NCBI GenBank assembly: GCA_025449115.1
Contig: JAHLKC010000060.1
Span: 124,001 to 188,000, forward strand
Length of the DNA stretch: 64,000 nt
Source of the DNA: Chytridium lagenaria
Lineage: Eukaryota > Chytridiomycota > Chytridiomycetes > Chytridiales > Chytridiaceae
Reading direction: 5' to 3'
The translations under genes and the position numbers were made by a program. This document shows, piece after piece, positions 12,386 through 24,830 of the stretch (positions are counted from its first letter, which is position 1; the number at the start of each line of letters is the position of its first letter). The notes under the pieces were generated by a model. That model was not told the DNA's origin. It saw only the letters and a list, made by a program, of their open reading frames with translations, and ran no database searches.

Positions 12386-15330
12386 GTGTTCGGGAGGTTC
12401 TTCAAAAGCATACGCCCGGGTGTAATAAAAAAAAACCTTAACTTTACCAGATTTTGTTTTAGTCTTATAATTCATGTAAAAAAAAACAAAAGAAAGAAAA
12501 ATCACAAAAATACTTCGCAACTCCTTGATGGTATATCGATAAGATCAACGTCATTATCTTGTAGATGTAGATATGATGTTAGAGAAATGTCCCAGTGGGC
12601 TCGATTTCGGCATTTATCATAAAAGGCGGGAATATGATATGAACAAGTCAAAACTTTGATAAACCGTCATCAAAAGTGAAACATACCAGAAACGTATAGG
12701 TTCGCCATACTAAAAATGATGCAAGCGGTGCTTCTACTTCTATGTCTTATGTTGCGGGTGAGGCCAAAGTTCCCCCACACATTTGACCGTGCGAGTCCGA
12801 TTCCTCAACCACAAGACCATAAAAGTTCGACACACCGACTGACGCCACTCATTGATGGCATATCAATGAGATTAACGGCATTATCCTGTAGATATAGACA
12901 TGATGTTAGAGAATGTCCCAGTGGGTCGATTTGGCATTACATAAAAGGCGGGAATAGATATAAAAAAGTGAAAAACCCTGATAAACCATCATTTAAAGTT
13001 AAACATACCAGAACGTATAGATTCGCAATACTAACACGATGCGATAAGTACTTCTATGAGTGGGCAATGACTTGCGTCGCGGGTGAGGCCAAAGTTCACA
13101 TTTGACCGTACGAGTCCGATTCGTCAACAACAAGACCATAAAAAGTCCGACGCACCGACTGGCGCCGCTCCTTGATGGCATATCAACGAGATCAACGGCA
13201 TTGTCCTGTAGATATAGAAATGATGTTGGAGAATGTCCCAGTAGGTTCGCTTTCGGTATTTATCATAAAAGCCGGGGTTATGATATGAAAGAGTCAAAAC
13301 TTTGATAAACCGTCATCAAAAGTGAAGCATACAAGAAACGTATGGATTCACCATACTAACACGATGCAAGCGGTGCTTCTATGCTTCTATGTCTTATGTC
13401 GCGGGTGAGGCCAAAGTTCACATTTGACCGTGCGAGTCCGATTCGTCAACCGCAAGACCTGAAAAAAGTCCGACGCACCGACTGGCGCCAATCTCAACAA
13501 AAATCATTAATAACACTTGCCAAAGATCCCCAAAGGTGCTTCTCATTCCTCCATCGTTGTTGGATACGGTGTTCAATTAATACATCATCGGCGTGCCGGA
13601 TCTGGATACCATATATAACGACGAAATAGTCAAGTTTGACCAGGATACTAGGCCCACAACTCTTTTTTTTGTACATAGGTACAAAGATGACAAGAAGAAA
13701 GGACATGCTACCCTTTGGTAAAGAGAGGTTATGATTAACTTGATATTTAATAGGATATGAATAAATACTAGTTAAATGAAAATGCTAATCTACCTGTGAG
13801 TCTGTACAAAGGGACTTTCAGAGTTTTCGTGTCGTTCTTCAAAAGCATTCGCCCAATTTCTGTAAAACCTTAACTTTATTGCCGAATTTTGGTTTAGTCT
13901 CTAGTCGATTCATGAAAAATAAAATAAAAAAACAAAAAACAAAACCAAACAAAACAAAAAAACAAAAACACGAAACACGAATCCTTCGCCACTCCTTGAC
14001 GGACATATCGATGATATCAACGGCATTATCCTGTAGATATAGACATGATGTTGGAGAATGTCCCAGTAGGTTCGCTTTCGGTATTTATCATAAAAGCCGG
14101 GAATATGATATAAAAAAGTGAAAACTTTGATAAACCGACATCAAAAGTGAAATATACAAGAAACGTATAGGTTCACCATACTAACACGATGTAGGCGGTG
14201 CTTCTATGGCTTATGTCGCGGGTGAGGCCAAAGTTCACTTTGACCATACGAGTCCATCCGATTCGTCAACCACAAGACCTCAAAAAGTCCGACGGCCGAC
14301 TGGCGCCAATCTCAACACTTGATGACGATCCCCAAAGGTGCTCCTCATTCCTCCATCGTTGTTGGATACGGTGTTCAATTAATACATCATCGGCGTGCCG
14401 GATCTGGATACAAGATAGAATGACGAATTAGTCAAGTTGACCAGGATAGTAGCGCACCCACAACTGTTTTTTTGTACCATACAAAGATGACAAGAAGGAA
14501 GGACGTGCTACCCTTTGTAAAGAGAGGTTATCATTAACTTGATATTTAATAGGATATGAATAAATACTTGTTAAATGAAAATGCTAATCTACCTGCTAAG
14601 TCCGCTTTACTGCGATGAAAAAAAAAGCCATGGGCGGGTCTGTTATTAAAGGCATCAAGTAAAGCTTCATTGAAGGACCTCAAACGCGCCGACCTTCTGA
14701 AATCATGTTCCAAATTTAAACTAATTCCAACACGGTGACTCTTTGCGTGATAGTCTTGATTCTGTACACAGGGACTCTTCAGAGTTTCGTGTCGTTTTCA
14801 AAAGCATTCGCCCGATTTCTGTAAAACCTTAACTTTCCTGTTGAATTTGGTTTAGTCTCTAGTCGATTCATGAAAAATAAAAAAAAATAAACAAAAACCT
14901 TCGCAAAACCTTCGCAAAACCTCGATATATTATCGATGAGATCAACGGCATTATCCTGTAGATATGATGTTGGAAAATGCCCCAGTAGGCTCGCTTTCGG
15001 TATTTATCATAAAAAAGTGAAAACTTTGATAAACCTTCATCAAAAGTGAAATATACCAGAAACGTAGGTTCACCGTACTAACACGATGTAGGCGGTGCTT
15101 CTATGGCTTGTGTCGCGGGTGAGGTCAAATTTCACTTTGACCATACGAGTCCATCCGATTCGTCAACCACAAGACTTCAAAAAGTCCGACGCCCGACTGG
15201 CGCCAATCTCAACACTTGCCGAAGATCCCCAGAGGTCCTCCTCATTCCTCCATCGTTGTTGGATACGGTTTCAATTAATACATCATCGGCGTGCCGGATC
15301 TGGATACCACATATAATGACGAAATAGTCA
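12386..15330 (+). repeat. composite tandem repeat block (modules S1-S2-S3)
   Basis: Three sequence modules recur in order. S1 (tail of TTCAAAAGCAT...CGCCC, then TGTAAAACCTTAACTTT and an A-rich tract) occurs near 12400, 13840 and 14800. S2 (about 315 bp, opening near GATGG-ATAT and containing TGTAGATAT, AATGTCCCAGT, TTTATCATAAAA and TTTGATAAACC) occurs five times: about 12525, 12846, 13164, 13990 and 14930. The first three copies are head to tail. S3 (about 290 bp, containing TCCTCCATCGTTGTTGGATA and GTGCCGGATCTGGATAC) occurs near 13490 and 14306, with a shortened copy near 15206. The result is a higher-order unit of about 900 bp. Copies diverge by substitutions and small indels. No ORF is conserved across copies, and I see no terminal inverted repeats or transposase. 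Confidence 0.85.
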
Positions 15331-18300
15331 AATACTGCACCGCTAAATTGAATTAGCTGCTTAAGAATAAAAAAGTAACAAAAGGAATCCATATTCTTAA
15401 AAGGGAAAAAAGAGTAAGAAAGATTGCGCCTGCATTTCGCTTAGATATAGCAAATCTCATCACCTAGATGTAATGTGAAGAGCTCCCATCTGCTGAGAAT
15501 AATGTAAACCGCTCGATCAGCTTGTCCATCAAAGAAAGGCGGCTTAAACACATCACTTAATAAATATACTACAGATCATTGTGATGTCTGGCACACCTTA
15601 TGCGTACATGTCTTCGCATCCCACGGCTTGGATGAGTCGGCGAAAACGGTGCTGCTTATTTGGTCCCACAAATCAAATCTTCATGACCAAAAGTCGCAGT
15701 CTATAAACTCCATAGAACCAAGAACAAGAACCGTCGATGCAAATTGCAGATCAGTATCATGAACACCAAATCCAGCTCACGTTACAGGCAGTGGATAAAA
15801 CCCTGGAAGTCCGCAAATCGTGCTGTCCTTCAATTAGTCAGAATATGATGCAAAGAAGAAAATTTGAGACGAATTGAAAAGAACCAGAGGTATAAGGCAA
15901 GAGTCACAACTCACAATGTGAAGTACGAGTATTCGGAATTTTTTTCCTTGATTTTAAGCCTTTATCCGCTTTCCATCTAAAAGCTGCTGGTAATAGAGTG
16001 TCTAGAGAATCAGCAAAAAAGGCCAACTTGAGGACGGAATTTAGAAAAATACTATGGACACGGCTTTAGGGAACTTCAATTTCAAATTAAAGTGAACGAA
16101 AAGATAAATCTAGTATTAAAAAAGGGAGATAAAAAAATATTGGAGGACATATAAGATAGAATAACGAGGACGAGTGAAAAGTTATAATGGAGCCGTATGA
16201 TTTTTGATAAAAAAATAAAAATAAAAAAATATCAGCATCAGCTCTTTGCTGCTCAAGCATCTAAAAGCATAGCTGTGAGTGTGTAAAGAGTGCGGCTAAG
16301 ACCCGCTGTTTAATAGAAAAGCGGAGTGGTCTGGTGCCAAAGCGGAATGCCGAGCATAAGCGATGGGGTGGAAAACTATCTCCTTCAAGGATAGGACAAG
16401 CGCGCGCAGGGGGAACAATTCAGATCGCCAACGAAATCGATTACCTCAGACAAAAACACAACTTCCGTTCTTGAAACCAGAAACCATCCGATGGCCACGC
16501 GGCTTGGTCAGCCAAGATTGTTCAACCCTTCAAACGATCGTTGCATATCATGACATCACAATTCTAACGTGAGAAGCAAGACAAACTTGAAAAAAATCCT
16601 GCAAGTTCTCATACTGGGCCGATCATATGGAAGAAAGATATGAAAGCATCTTGACTGAGATACTAAGGAGAGAGGTAATAACGAATACTTTGGAGAGTAG
16701 CAGAAAGGGTTTGAAAAAATATCCAAAGAGGAATGGCAATGTTTAAAAGTGGCTGCAAAAAAAGTTGAGAGAGTATAAGTGGATGGCTCTAAAAGGTGGA
16801 ACAGAAAGTAAAGCCTAGATGTAGGGAGGTTGACGACTCGTAATTTCAAGAATTGCTATGCAATAGCCAAGACAATGCAACTACTTCTGGAAACCATGAG
16901 AAAACGACGAAGAAGAAGAAGAAATAAGAATGTGCTGAGCATCAGCAAGAGGACAATACTGCAAGCAAGAGAAGAGTTCTCATGAAATATGCTGAAGAAG
17001 CGATGTACGGGAAAAGTTCTAATGCAAAAGCCAGAAATCAGCTGGGAATTACAACTTCATCCAGAGGTTTCCGGCATCCCTGCAAGTCCACGGCGGAGAG
17101 AACGAACAAAAAAAGGATGTTCAGAAGACAACGGACCAAGAAAAAAGAACGAGGACGTGATAGTTTTAGTGATTTATTTATCTTCAGTTCAAGGCAGTAT
17201 TATTATAATATGTGGCATTCTTGTATCACGGAATGATTCCGAAACTTACGAACGACCATCGTTCTCTGAGAGGTAGTCCACGGAGTAGGCACATTTATCA
17301 GGTGATATCGGGGGATACTAAGTTCCGATCACTTGATAATCATTGAGATAATGTCGCCATTTACTCCAATCATTTTACCAGGACTACGTCTCCAGGGATG
17401 TTCTAACCATCGATGCAGTCAATGTTGAGCTACAGAACTTGTTTGAGCAAAACAAGTACACGGAAAGCCAATCGCCTTCGGCTACCTGCAAGCAAATCAA
17501 TCTAAAATCAAGCCTACCTTCGATGTCCCGACTCCGCCCCAGATGTTGCACCACAAGCATATCGTTCGGAGTCACTCCCCATGAACGTTTGCGAAAAACT
17601 CCTTTGAAATGTGTCTCTTCTTTAAGAATAAAGTGACGGCTATGAATATTTTCAAGCAGGTAGCCCAGCGTTCTCCACATTTCTGTTTTAATTTTTCCTC
17701 ATTCTGGGGCATGGATAATTGGATTATATTACAGATAATCTTGGAACATAAATCCGCCTGCAGCAGGTATCTTCAGGCGACATCATGTTACATTGTAATG
17801 CGATAAATTCAAAGGACAAAGTGCATAAACTGTTCCGTACCCACGAAGACGTTTAAATTTGTCCATGCACTGCACCTTGCCTAAACATAAACAACCAAAA
17901 CGTCGATTCAAGGGGCCAACACCTTTGCAACTCAGCCTTGTGTACGCACGATCGCCAATGTACGACGGGCTAGGTCTGCAGACTTCAATTCGTGAGCTAC
18001 TTTTAAGCTCATGAGAATTACAAGATCTAGAGGAAGCAGGATGCTCCTCTGTATAGACGCGTGTAGACGGCATTGCTTCCTTAATCCTAGCAAACGTGAG
18101 GTAAAAAACGAAATGTCTGACCGCACATCAGAACGATGATTCTGTGTTTGGAACAATCGCTTGTACGTTAATTGTCGTCAGCAGAGAAGGATGCTGGATT
18201 TTTTAGTTCTGTTACCTGTTTCTCCTGCAGTTTTGCCCAGTAAACACCTATTAACAAAACCATTACAGTTATCAATAAGCGTGGTAAACGAAAAAAAACA

Positions 18301-18840
18301 AAACCCACAGCAATTAGCAAAAAACAAAAATAACCATTCCGCCGGCTAATTGCAGAATATCCGTGTGCAACAGTCTCTTCATTTCCAGCCACAATTCAGC
18401 CCAGACACCCAAACTTTAGTTTTATGACTCACCATACTAAATTGATGTTAAAAAAATTTAAGTCTGAAACATGAAACGTCGAATGCCCTTCCTTGACCCA
18501 TCTCGCTCCGAACAAGAGAAAAGTCCTCCCGTTCCCGCTTTTAGCCACTTCTACTTATTTTCCTTGCAAAAATGAAGAAAGTTATACAGTTTCATGTCAC
18601 TTACTTCATGTGTAATTAACGTAAAATTACTTGTTTCAGTTTCTTACGTTCTCCCCATATTATTTTCTATCGCAGAAACTTTTTTGCTTTCTTTAATAAT
18701 ATGAATATGTGAGATTTTCATTATCAAACGTCTGCAAGGAAAAGAGTAAAAAAAGATAAAACTAAAAAAAAAATAAATAAATCCTTGCATGCACTCATAG
18801 CCCGCTTCATTGCTTCAGACCTCGGCTTGCCTTGCATCTC
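15331..18840. other. gene-poor spacer
   Basis: About 3.5 kb of AT-rich sequence. Frames reach only about 100 codons (for example 16556-16849, 17384-17680 and 17783-18073 on the minus strand), without domains or usable splice patterns. I see no tRNA or known repeat. Confidence 0.5.
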
Positions 18841-18846
18841 TATACG

Positions 18847-18855
18847 TATAAAAAG
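18847..18855 (+). promoter_or_regulatory. TATA box
   Basis: TATAAAAAG about 100 bp upstream of the first coding sequence of the alpha/beta hydrolase, with C/T-rich sequence downstream. The position fits a core promoter. Confidence 0.55.
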
Positions 18856-18944
18856 CGGCGTTTTTCCCTATCCTCCTCTTCACTCGACCTACCCAACACT
18901 ACACATACCATCCAACTTATACTAATCGATAGCAACAACTATCC

Positions 18945-20479
18945 ATCACTATCTCTTCACTTCTCGTTGCTCTATACCGCATCTTCAGCCTTGTGTCTGC
19001 GCTCCTCAAGCCAATCCTTCATTCCTCTCCTCCGTCTTGAATCCGATGCCGAATCGCTATGTGCCAAGCCCAAAGACCTTTGGGAGCTCACCTCTGCTCC
19101 ACCATCGCAACGTTCAGCAAGGTTGCACGCCCAGAGCGGTTTGCCAACTCCAACAAGAATCCACCAACATCAAGGCCTGTCCTCCTTTTCCACGGATACA
19201 CTGCCTGTAATCTCTTATTCCAAGTCTCTATGCAACAAGATCACTCCTGACATACATTCTTTTTTTCCCCCAGGCCCGATGCTATGCAATTCCGCTGAGC
19301 CCTCCAGAACGCTGGTCTCCTCACCTACACTCCCCTCAACCCCGGCACGGCATGAAACTCGCGACTGCAGCAGACCCGGCAATCTGCTAGGGATACCCTG
19401 TCGACAAGCTCCCACCAAAAAGACCATACATTGACTTGTCAATGGTCCATCGACATGATGAAAGAGGAGCTTAAGAACATCCCTCAAAGCGCTCGTAGCA
19501 AAGACTTTGTTGTCGCGTCACTGGTCTCTCACTTGAGGTCCGCTCGCTACTGCAGCCACAGCTTTTGGAAACGACCTTTTCAACAAGACGATCTTGATCA
19601 ACCCGTTCTACGCCATCAACGCTCCGTTCCTCGATTTCCCTGTAGCCGACTGTCAAGCCTCTCCAAACCCAAGAATGCATCAACAAGCTCATTGATAACT
19701 TATCGACCTCGACAAACGCCTGACGCCGGTGAAGCCGTCCAAGTGTCTTTGGTTTCGGTCGTGTCCTCAAATGCTTGAAGATAAGCCCGATTCGTCGCTT
19801 CCTTCATCCTTGACCGTGTTATCGAAACCTCCTTCTCAACCGTTACATAGCTTGATGAGATTCCTCGCTTCCTCCATGGTCAACATTGAGGCTGCTGGAT
19901 TGTCAACGAGCTCTTGACTTCCTGGATTCGTCGTTTGGTTGGGTGATGGTTGTTTCCAAAACACTGCTCGTCCCGGTTACTGCATCTTCCAGATCCGTAA
20001 CCTTGTCGCCCTCTCCGCCTTTGGCACTTACTCCCTCTCCCGCACCCAGTTCTCCGACAACAAGAACATTGCCATCATCACAACTGAGCGTGACGGATAC
20101 GTTCGTAACGGCATCGCCTACTCTGCTGCCTCTGCTTTCGCTGCCAAGGTAACACTGTGCCTTCTGCATGTTCAACCGTGGTCCCGGTTGCAGCAACATG
20201 GACTTGATTGCATTGAACAACACGTGCGGTATGCCTCACTCTGCCTTTTCTCGTTCCGAAAACATCTACACTGCGCCGTTTGAGATGTACTGGGAGAAGG
20301 ACACTTTTGCCAACATGATCGACTTTTTCTTGGGCACTAAAAAGTCCATCGGAACTCCTGGGAACTCGGATAAGGCCGTCTGTGAGAACCTTGAGCTGGG
20401 GTCGCTCCTCAAGTACAGGAACCGTATCGCTGATGCCTCTGCCATCGTCGAGGACTCTATCGAACGTTGGGACAAGTAG
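18945..20479 (+). CDS. secreted alpha/beta hydrolase
   Basis: A hydrophobic N-terminus (SSLLVALYRIFSLVSA, about 18954-19001) suggests secretion; no ATG is visible in that frame, so the start is uncertain. The fold is recognisable from RPVLLFHGYTACN (oxyanion-hole strand, about 19170) and LLTYTPLNPG (about 19317). The nucleophile elbow reads GLSL-GG (about 19523-19540) once a single G lost after CACTT is allowed for. Downstream are GNDLFNKTILINPFYAINAP and a C-terminal region with NNTCGMPHSAF (possible catalytic His), ending at a TAG at 20477. At least five frame changes are needed. The family is serine hydrolase (esterase, lipase or peptidase-like); the substrate cannot be inferred. A 34-kDa-scale secreted enzyme with several Cys residues would fit an extracellular saprotroph. 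Confidence 0.68.
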
Positions 20480-20573
20480 ATCTCTTGAGATGCCCTCCAC
20501 TTCCCTCTATTTACACCTATTTATTATTTAAACCACACTAGCGACACTTTCGCTATTTCTATTCGACCTACCC

Positions 20574-22740
20574 TTGTTTACAAATAAACGCAATATCCCT
20601 CTATATCTTTTCTTTTTCCATAGTCTGTACCTTCACCACCCATCCAACCTTTCCAACGTGACACAATCTGTCTCCCTGGTGGAGGAGCAACTTGACGATG
20701 ACGAAGATTATACTCAACCCGACATGCGCTTTGGTCGACGTCGCGAGTCCATCGATACAGCATCCAGCGGAGAGTATCATGAAGAGGAATCGAGACCTCA
20801 TGGGATTTTAGGCATGTTTAGACAACGTCTGCGCGATCCTGATACGGACGAGGAGGTGGAGGAACCAGATCATGAAGGTTGGATGCATACCCTAACTTTC
20901 ACTCAAAACATCTTTTTTTCGTCTCGGCTTTTCATTCGCATCCGAATGTCCTTTACTTACCACAGGGATCTCAGCAGCATCATATCAATGTACTGTATCT
21001 GTTTTGTTGAAATTCACTCATTACGTTTTATCAGCGCGAATGACCGTGACGGTTCCGAATGTGGAGCTTGCGGGAAAACCGAGGGTGGTTTATGTACAGC
21101 TCGTTTTTCGTGGGAAGCGGCTCATGCCGGTAAACACTGACGAGAAAGGCGTTGCTGACCGTTACGAATCACCGTTATCATATCATGCGTTGTTTGATAT
21201 CATCAAGGTGAAATCCTTGCTTCTTCTATTTTGCAGTAGGGGTCTAGGTTGATGTCTTTGAACGATCATCGCTTCTCAATACAGATTTGAGTGTCCACAT
21301 GGACTTTAAACCTCCGAGATTTGCGGAACCTCCTTGGCTCCACTATCAAAATCCCTTTTTTTCCCCGCTGTCTCCGCGGTGGCGAATACCCTATCCTCCT
21401 CGGTTTCATCAACATCTCCTTTGATTTCACATCACCAACCCCCCAGAACCCATCTCCCCTCTCTCCATCCCAGCCGTCCTTGAAGACCCCCTCTCCGAAG
21501 ACGAACCTGAATCCGAATCACTCATAGGCCCTGACGATTCTGTCAGCGTCATGGGGGATCTGGGAGATCCTAATCTTGGAAGCAATTTTGGAAGTCAGTT
21601 CGGGACACGCGCACAGGGAGAGGAGATGGTGAGAGAGTTTATGTATTATTTTGGGGACGCTGCGAGATCGACTTCAGAGGAATCTGGGAAACCTGTACGT
21701 GTTTTTGCTGACGTCTATGTCCTCAGCCTCGCTCACGCATGATCCTACTTTGCATGAGAAGAAACCGTATGAGAGGAAACCGATTCCACGAATTGGTTCA
21801 AGACATGTGCTGTCGAGGAGTACCATGGAAACCATTAGGGAGGTGTCGAACCTCTCAGCCGCGTTCTTTGATCACGGGTGGCGGATCCTGAAAATGGAAT
21901 TCGTATGGTCCGTTCTATTTATATCATGTTGGCAAAACTCAATCACGGATCCCATCCTTCTCCCAACGTCCCCCTCAAGGTCTCCTCGTCAACGCTCCAA
22001 ATCCAACCCCCACGCCTCTACTCTCCCCGACCATCGTCATCGATCAAGCCCTCATCACGTCTGCGCATCATTTCATGAGGTTCGCGGTTGCCACGTATGG
22101 TCTGCGCTGTTGTCGAGTGTGTTTGAGGTTGGGAAAGCTTATGTGAGGGATTTTTTGGGGTCAAAAGCCGATCGGAGGACGGCGTTGACCTCACCGACTT
22201 TACCCATCACCTCCGAACAGAAAACTTCCATCCCAAATGGTACATCCAGGAACGCTTCATCATATCCATAAAATCGCGACAGAGGTTCCGTTTGTGGAAC
22301 CACCTACACAGGAAGTGTTGCCGGCCATGGGGAGGAGGAGAGGACGGGTGGGGTGAGACGGGGGAGTCTTGGACGAGTTTGCAGGGTGGGACGTTGAGGA
22401 GACGGAATTCTGGGTGGATGAAGGAGATGGATGGAAGGATGTAGAGATTCGGTGGGTAGGTTGAGGGCGTCACCGGTTCCGGAGGATCCTGTGGGGACGG
22501 GAGCTTTACCTGCTGTTGTGGCGCTTAGAATGGGGGAACGGAATGTGGTGGAGAGGATGTTGGATCGGACGACGCTTGGGACGATTAAAGTGGGGTTGAA
22601 TATCATTTTCCCAAGAAGTATGAGGGGGCGTTGAGGAGGGTTTGTGTTGGTTTTTTTTTTGTTTTGTTTTTGTGGGAAAGTTGTTGACGTTAGACCTTTC
22701 GTTTTTGTAGGTATTGGATGGGATGGAGCATGGCGGCTAG
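20574..22740 (+). CDS. C2-domain protein related to class 3 lipases, frame-broken
   Basis: An acidic, Ser-rich N-terminus (EEQLDDDEDYTQPD) is followed by an intron ending at 21033. A C2-like beta sandwich runs from TVTVPNVELAGKPRVVYVQL through KVDVFERSSLLNTDL and WTLNLRDLRNLLGSTI to GFINISFDF. An acidic linker follows, then segments resembling the lipase_3 N-side (ITSAHHFMRFAVATYG, about 22057-22104) and C-side (IIFPKKYEGALRR, about 22600-22640). A final exon ends at 22740. The order matches the gene at 61-63.7 kb, so the two are paralogues. No G-x-S-x-G is visible between 22100 and 22600, so the catalytic core appears lost or unrecognisable. The start at 20574 is a guess. Many frame changes are present, so it may be a pseudogene. 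Confidence 0.5.
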
Positions 22741-23227
22741 ATTGAAACGTGTTGGAGATTTATCGTTTTGTACATGGTGAAGCACTTTTTATTTGTAAAT
22801 GTGGGAACACCTACGGTATTCATATTCCTTTCGTTCTCATACTTTCTCGCAGTCATGATTATCGCTTGGGAAGGTGGCTGGAGATAGGCGTATACCTTGT
22901 GTAGGTGACTTTTTTGTTTTTGTTATATTTTTGAATGTAGATACATGTTTTATCGCAACAAATCCTTATAAAGTTTATCATAAGTTATTTAACGCTGACT
23001 GTATTTTCATATAAAGCATGTAAGATAAAAGAGAGATACAATAACTGAGAGACTTGGGGGTATGATGGGGTCATTGACATGTAAGCAATAAAACTACATT
23101 AAAATAATTCTGGGAACTGTGCAGACAGCTCATTGAGTCTACCATACGCGACGTGGTCTAAAAGAAGCATTAGACCAACAAGTAAAAAATGAAGAAACTC
23201 GGGATGGAGAAAAAAGAAAAACCAAAC
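22741..23227. other. convergent intergenic region
   Basis: AT-rich region between two 3' ends; it should hold both polyadenylation sites. Nothing else seen. Confidence 0.5.
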
Positions 23228-23693
23228 TCAACTGTAGTCTCCTTGGAATGCTGTTGATGTTTGTTCGTCAACGACAAGGTCGTGACCTACCATTCCGACG
23301 ATTTCAACGACAAGGCCGCCTTGGTCTATTCTTGAGCCCTAAGTGTAAAGGAATTGTTGAGAATATGTGATGAGCAATAAAGGGGGAAAGAAGACTTACA
23401 GGTTGAAGCCTAACATTCACATGTCCTTCATCGTAAGTCTCTAATGTTGCCATATAGTTCTGCGGCTACCTCGCCCGAAAAGAAAAACAAAAAACGTCAG
23501 CAAACCATGCAACGCCAATGTCCAGACTACCAAACATCAAAAAACCCATCTGTCCACTATAACCCATAACCATAACAGAATCAAACACATGCATTACACA
23601 TGCGCAAACTCACATCATAGTTTACAACCCTCCCAACCACATGCACCACTTGTTCACATTTGATTGCAGCATCTGCGAGTTGATACGGACCAT
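23228..23693 (-). CDS. RPA subunit 3-like small OB-fold protein
   Basis: Three exons on the minus strand: 23614-23693, 23400-23459 and 23228-23338, joined by GT-AG introns. The product starts MVRINSQMLQ, then EQVVHVVGRVVNYD (one base missing near 23656), NYMATLETYDEGHVNVRLQP, and GSRIDQGGLVVEIVGMVG to a stop at 23228. RIN-x-x-ML followed by V-x-x-VGRV, and later VVEIVGMV, is the pattern of replication factor A protein 3 (RPA14/Rfa3). That protein is the smallest subunit of the single-strand-binding RPA trimer and has an OB fold. At about 83 residues it is shorter than the usual 110-120, so an exon may be missed. The assignment rests on motif spacing only. Confidence 0.5.
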
Positions 23694-24830
23694 GGCTTTA
23701 GTTTTTTTGGATGGAAAGAATTCGGTGACAAGCCCTCGTATTCCACCTCGACGAAAACCATTTCAGATAGAGTTTAAAGACGACGACGACGACGATGATG
23801 ATGATGATGATGTGAGGTGTTACATGTCACGGAAAAGCATTGAAGGACGTTTGAAGTTGTTGACTCCCACACAATACAAGAAAAAGCATCGGCACTTCCA
23901 TCTCGATCTCCATCCCCACCTCCTCAACCAGACGACGACGACGACGACTCCACCAACACCACCCCACGTCGAAGCCTTCACCACATCCGAATAGGCCTGG
24001 ACCGCGTGAATCGGGTTATTGTGATGGTGGAGCCCAAACATTAATTAGGTAGTGTTTTTCAGGTACGTTTTTATTTTTGACCTTCCACTGGTACTGAAAT
24101 GACGAGTAGGATGTGATGTCCGTCACGCTTTCTCCTCCCCACGACACCCAGATTCTCTTCTTACACGTCATTTACAGTGTTCCATCTCACCCTCACTCTC
24201 CTCATGGAACGGCGTACCGTACCTGTAGCCATACCCAAAGCTCTCCCCATCCAAGCAAGCATTCTGGATATGCTTGGACAGTAAAGTGACTGGTGATGAT
24301 GGTGGTGATGATGGTGGTGGTGATGGCAGTAGTAGCAGTAGTAGTAAAGAAGTGAAGAGGATACGGAGTGAAAAGATCAGAGTGGGATGAAGGGTGGATC
24401 AAGTTGTACATGAAATAGAAATAGAAATAAATTAATAATAAATTAAATTAAAATAATACATAATAAAATGTTTTCATTGGCTCATAATGCCATTAGGGTT
24501 ATTTGTTGTATCGGATTCGGAGCCAGCTTGTTCTTTCCCTTCCGTTTCATATTTATATATTTAATATAACTTATTATTAATATTATTATTATTTATTACC
24601 ATCCAGCCAGCCATCCATTTATTTTATATTCCATCCATATTCCATCCATATTCCATCCATCCATCCCGTCTTTACATACTCTTGTCACCAGTGGAGACTA
24701 CGAAGAAAAAGTAAGTAACAGAGAGTGTGAGTGAGTGAGAGTGAGGGTGTCATTCACTCTTTATCATCTCGTAGCAGATGAGGATGGTCAACGTTCAATT
24801 TATATTAATCTTTTTTTTTTTCTATCAAGG
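23694..24830. other. intergenic with several simple repeats
   Basis: It holds GAT/GGT/AGT-type triplets near 24285-24350, TA/ATT-rich DNA near 24540-24600, and CCAT/ATTCCATC repeats near 24600-24670. The plus-strand frame at 23641-23994 is built from the microsatellite and is not a gene. Confidence 0.6.
23779..23812 (+). repeat. (GAC)n(GAT)n microsatellite
   Basis: A run of GAC then GAT triplets, just upstream of the RPA3-like gene. Confidence 0.85.

Noticed and set aside
12716..15327. Short ORFs recurring in the tandem repeats (for example 13381-13629, 14198-14431)
   Set aside because: They change frame and length between copies, so no protein is conserved; they are by-products of the repeat.
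12386..15330. CRISPR-like array of repeats
   Set aside because: Repeat units are hundreds of bases long, diverged and head to tail without short spacers, and the window is eukaryotic.
16556..18156. Minus-strand frames of 70-98 codons
   Set aside because: No start context, domain or introns; neighbouring frames of the same length occur on both strands, as expected by chance.
15331..18840. Possible retroelement or DNA transposon in the gene-poor stretch
   Set aside because: No reverse transcriptase, integrase or transposase motif, no long terminal or inverted repeats were recognisable by eye.
23641..23994. Plus-strand frame with an Asp run
   Set aside because: The Asp run is the GAC/GAT microsatellite; the first part is antisense to exon 1 of the RPA3-like gene.
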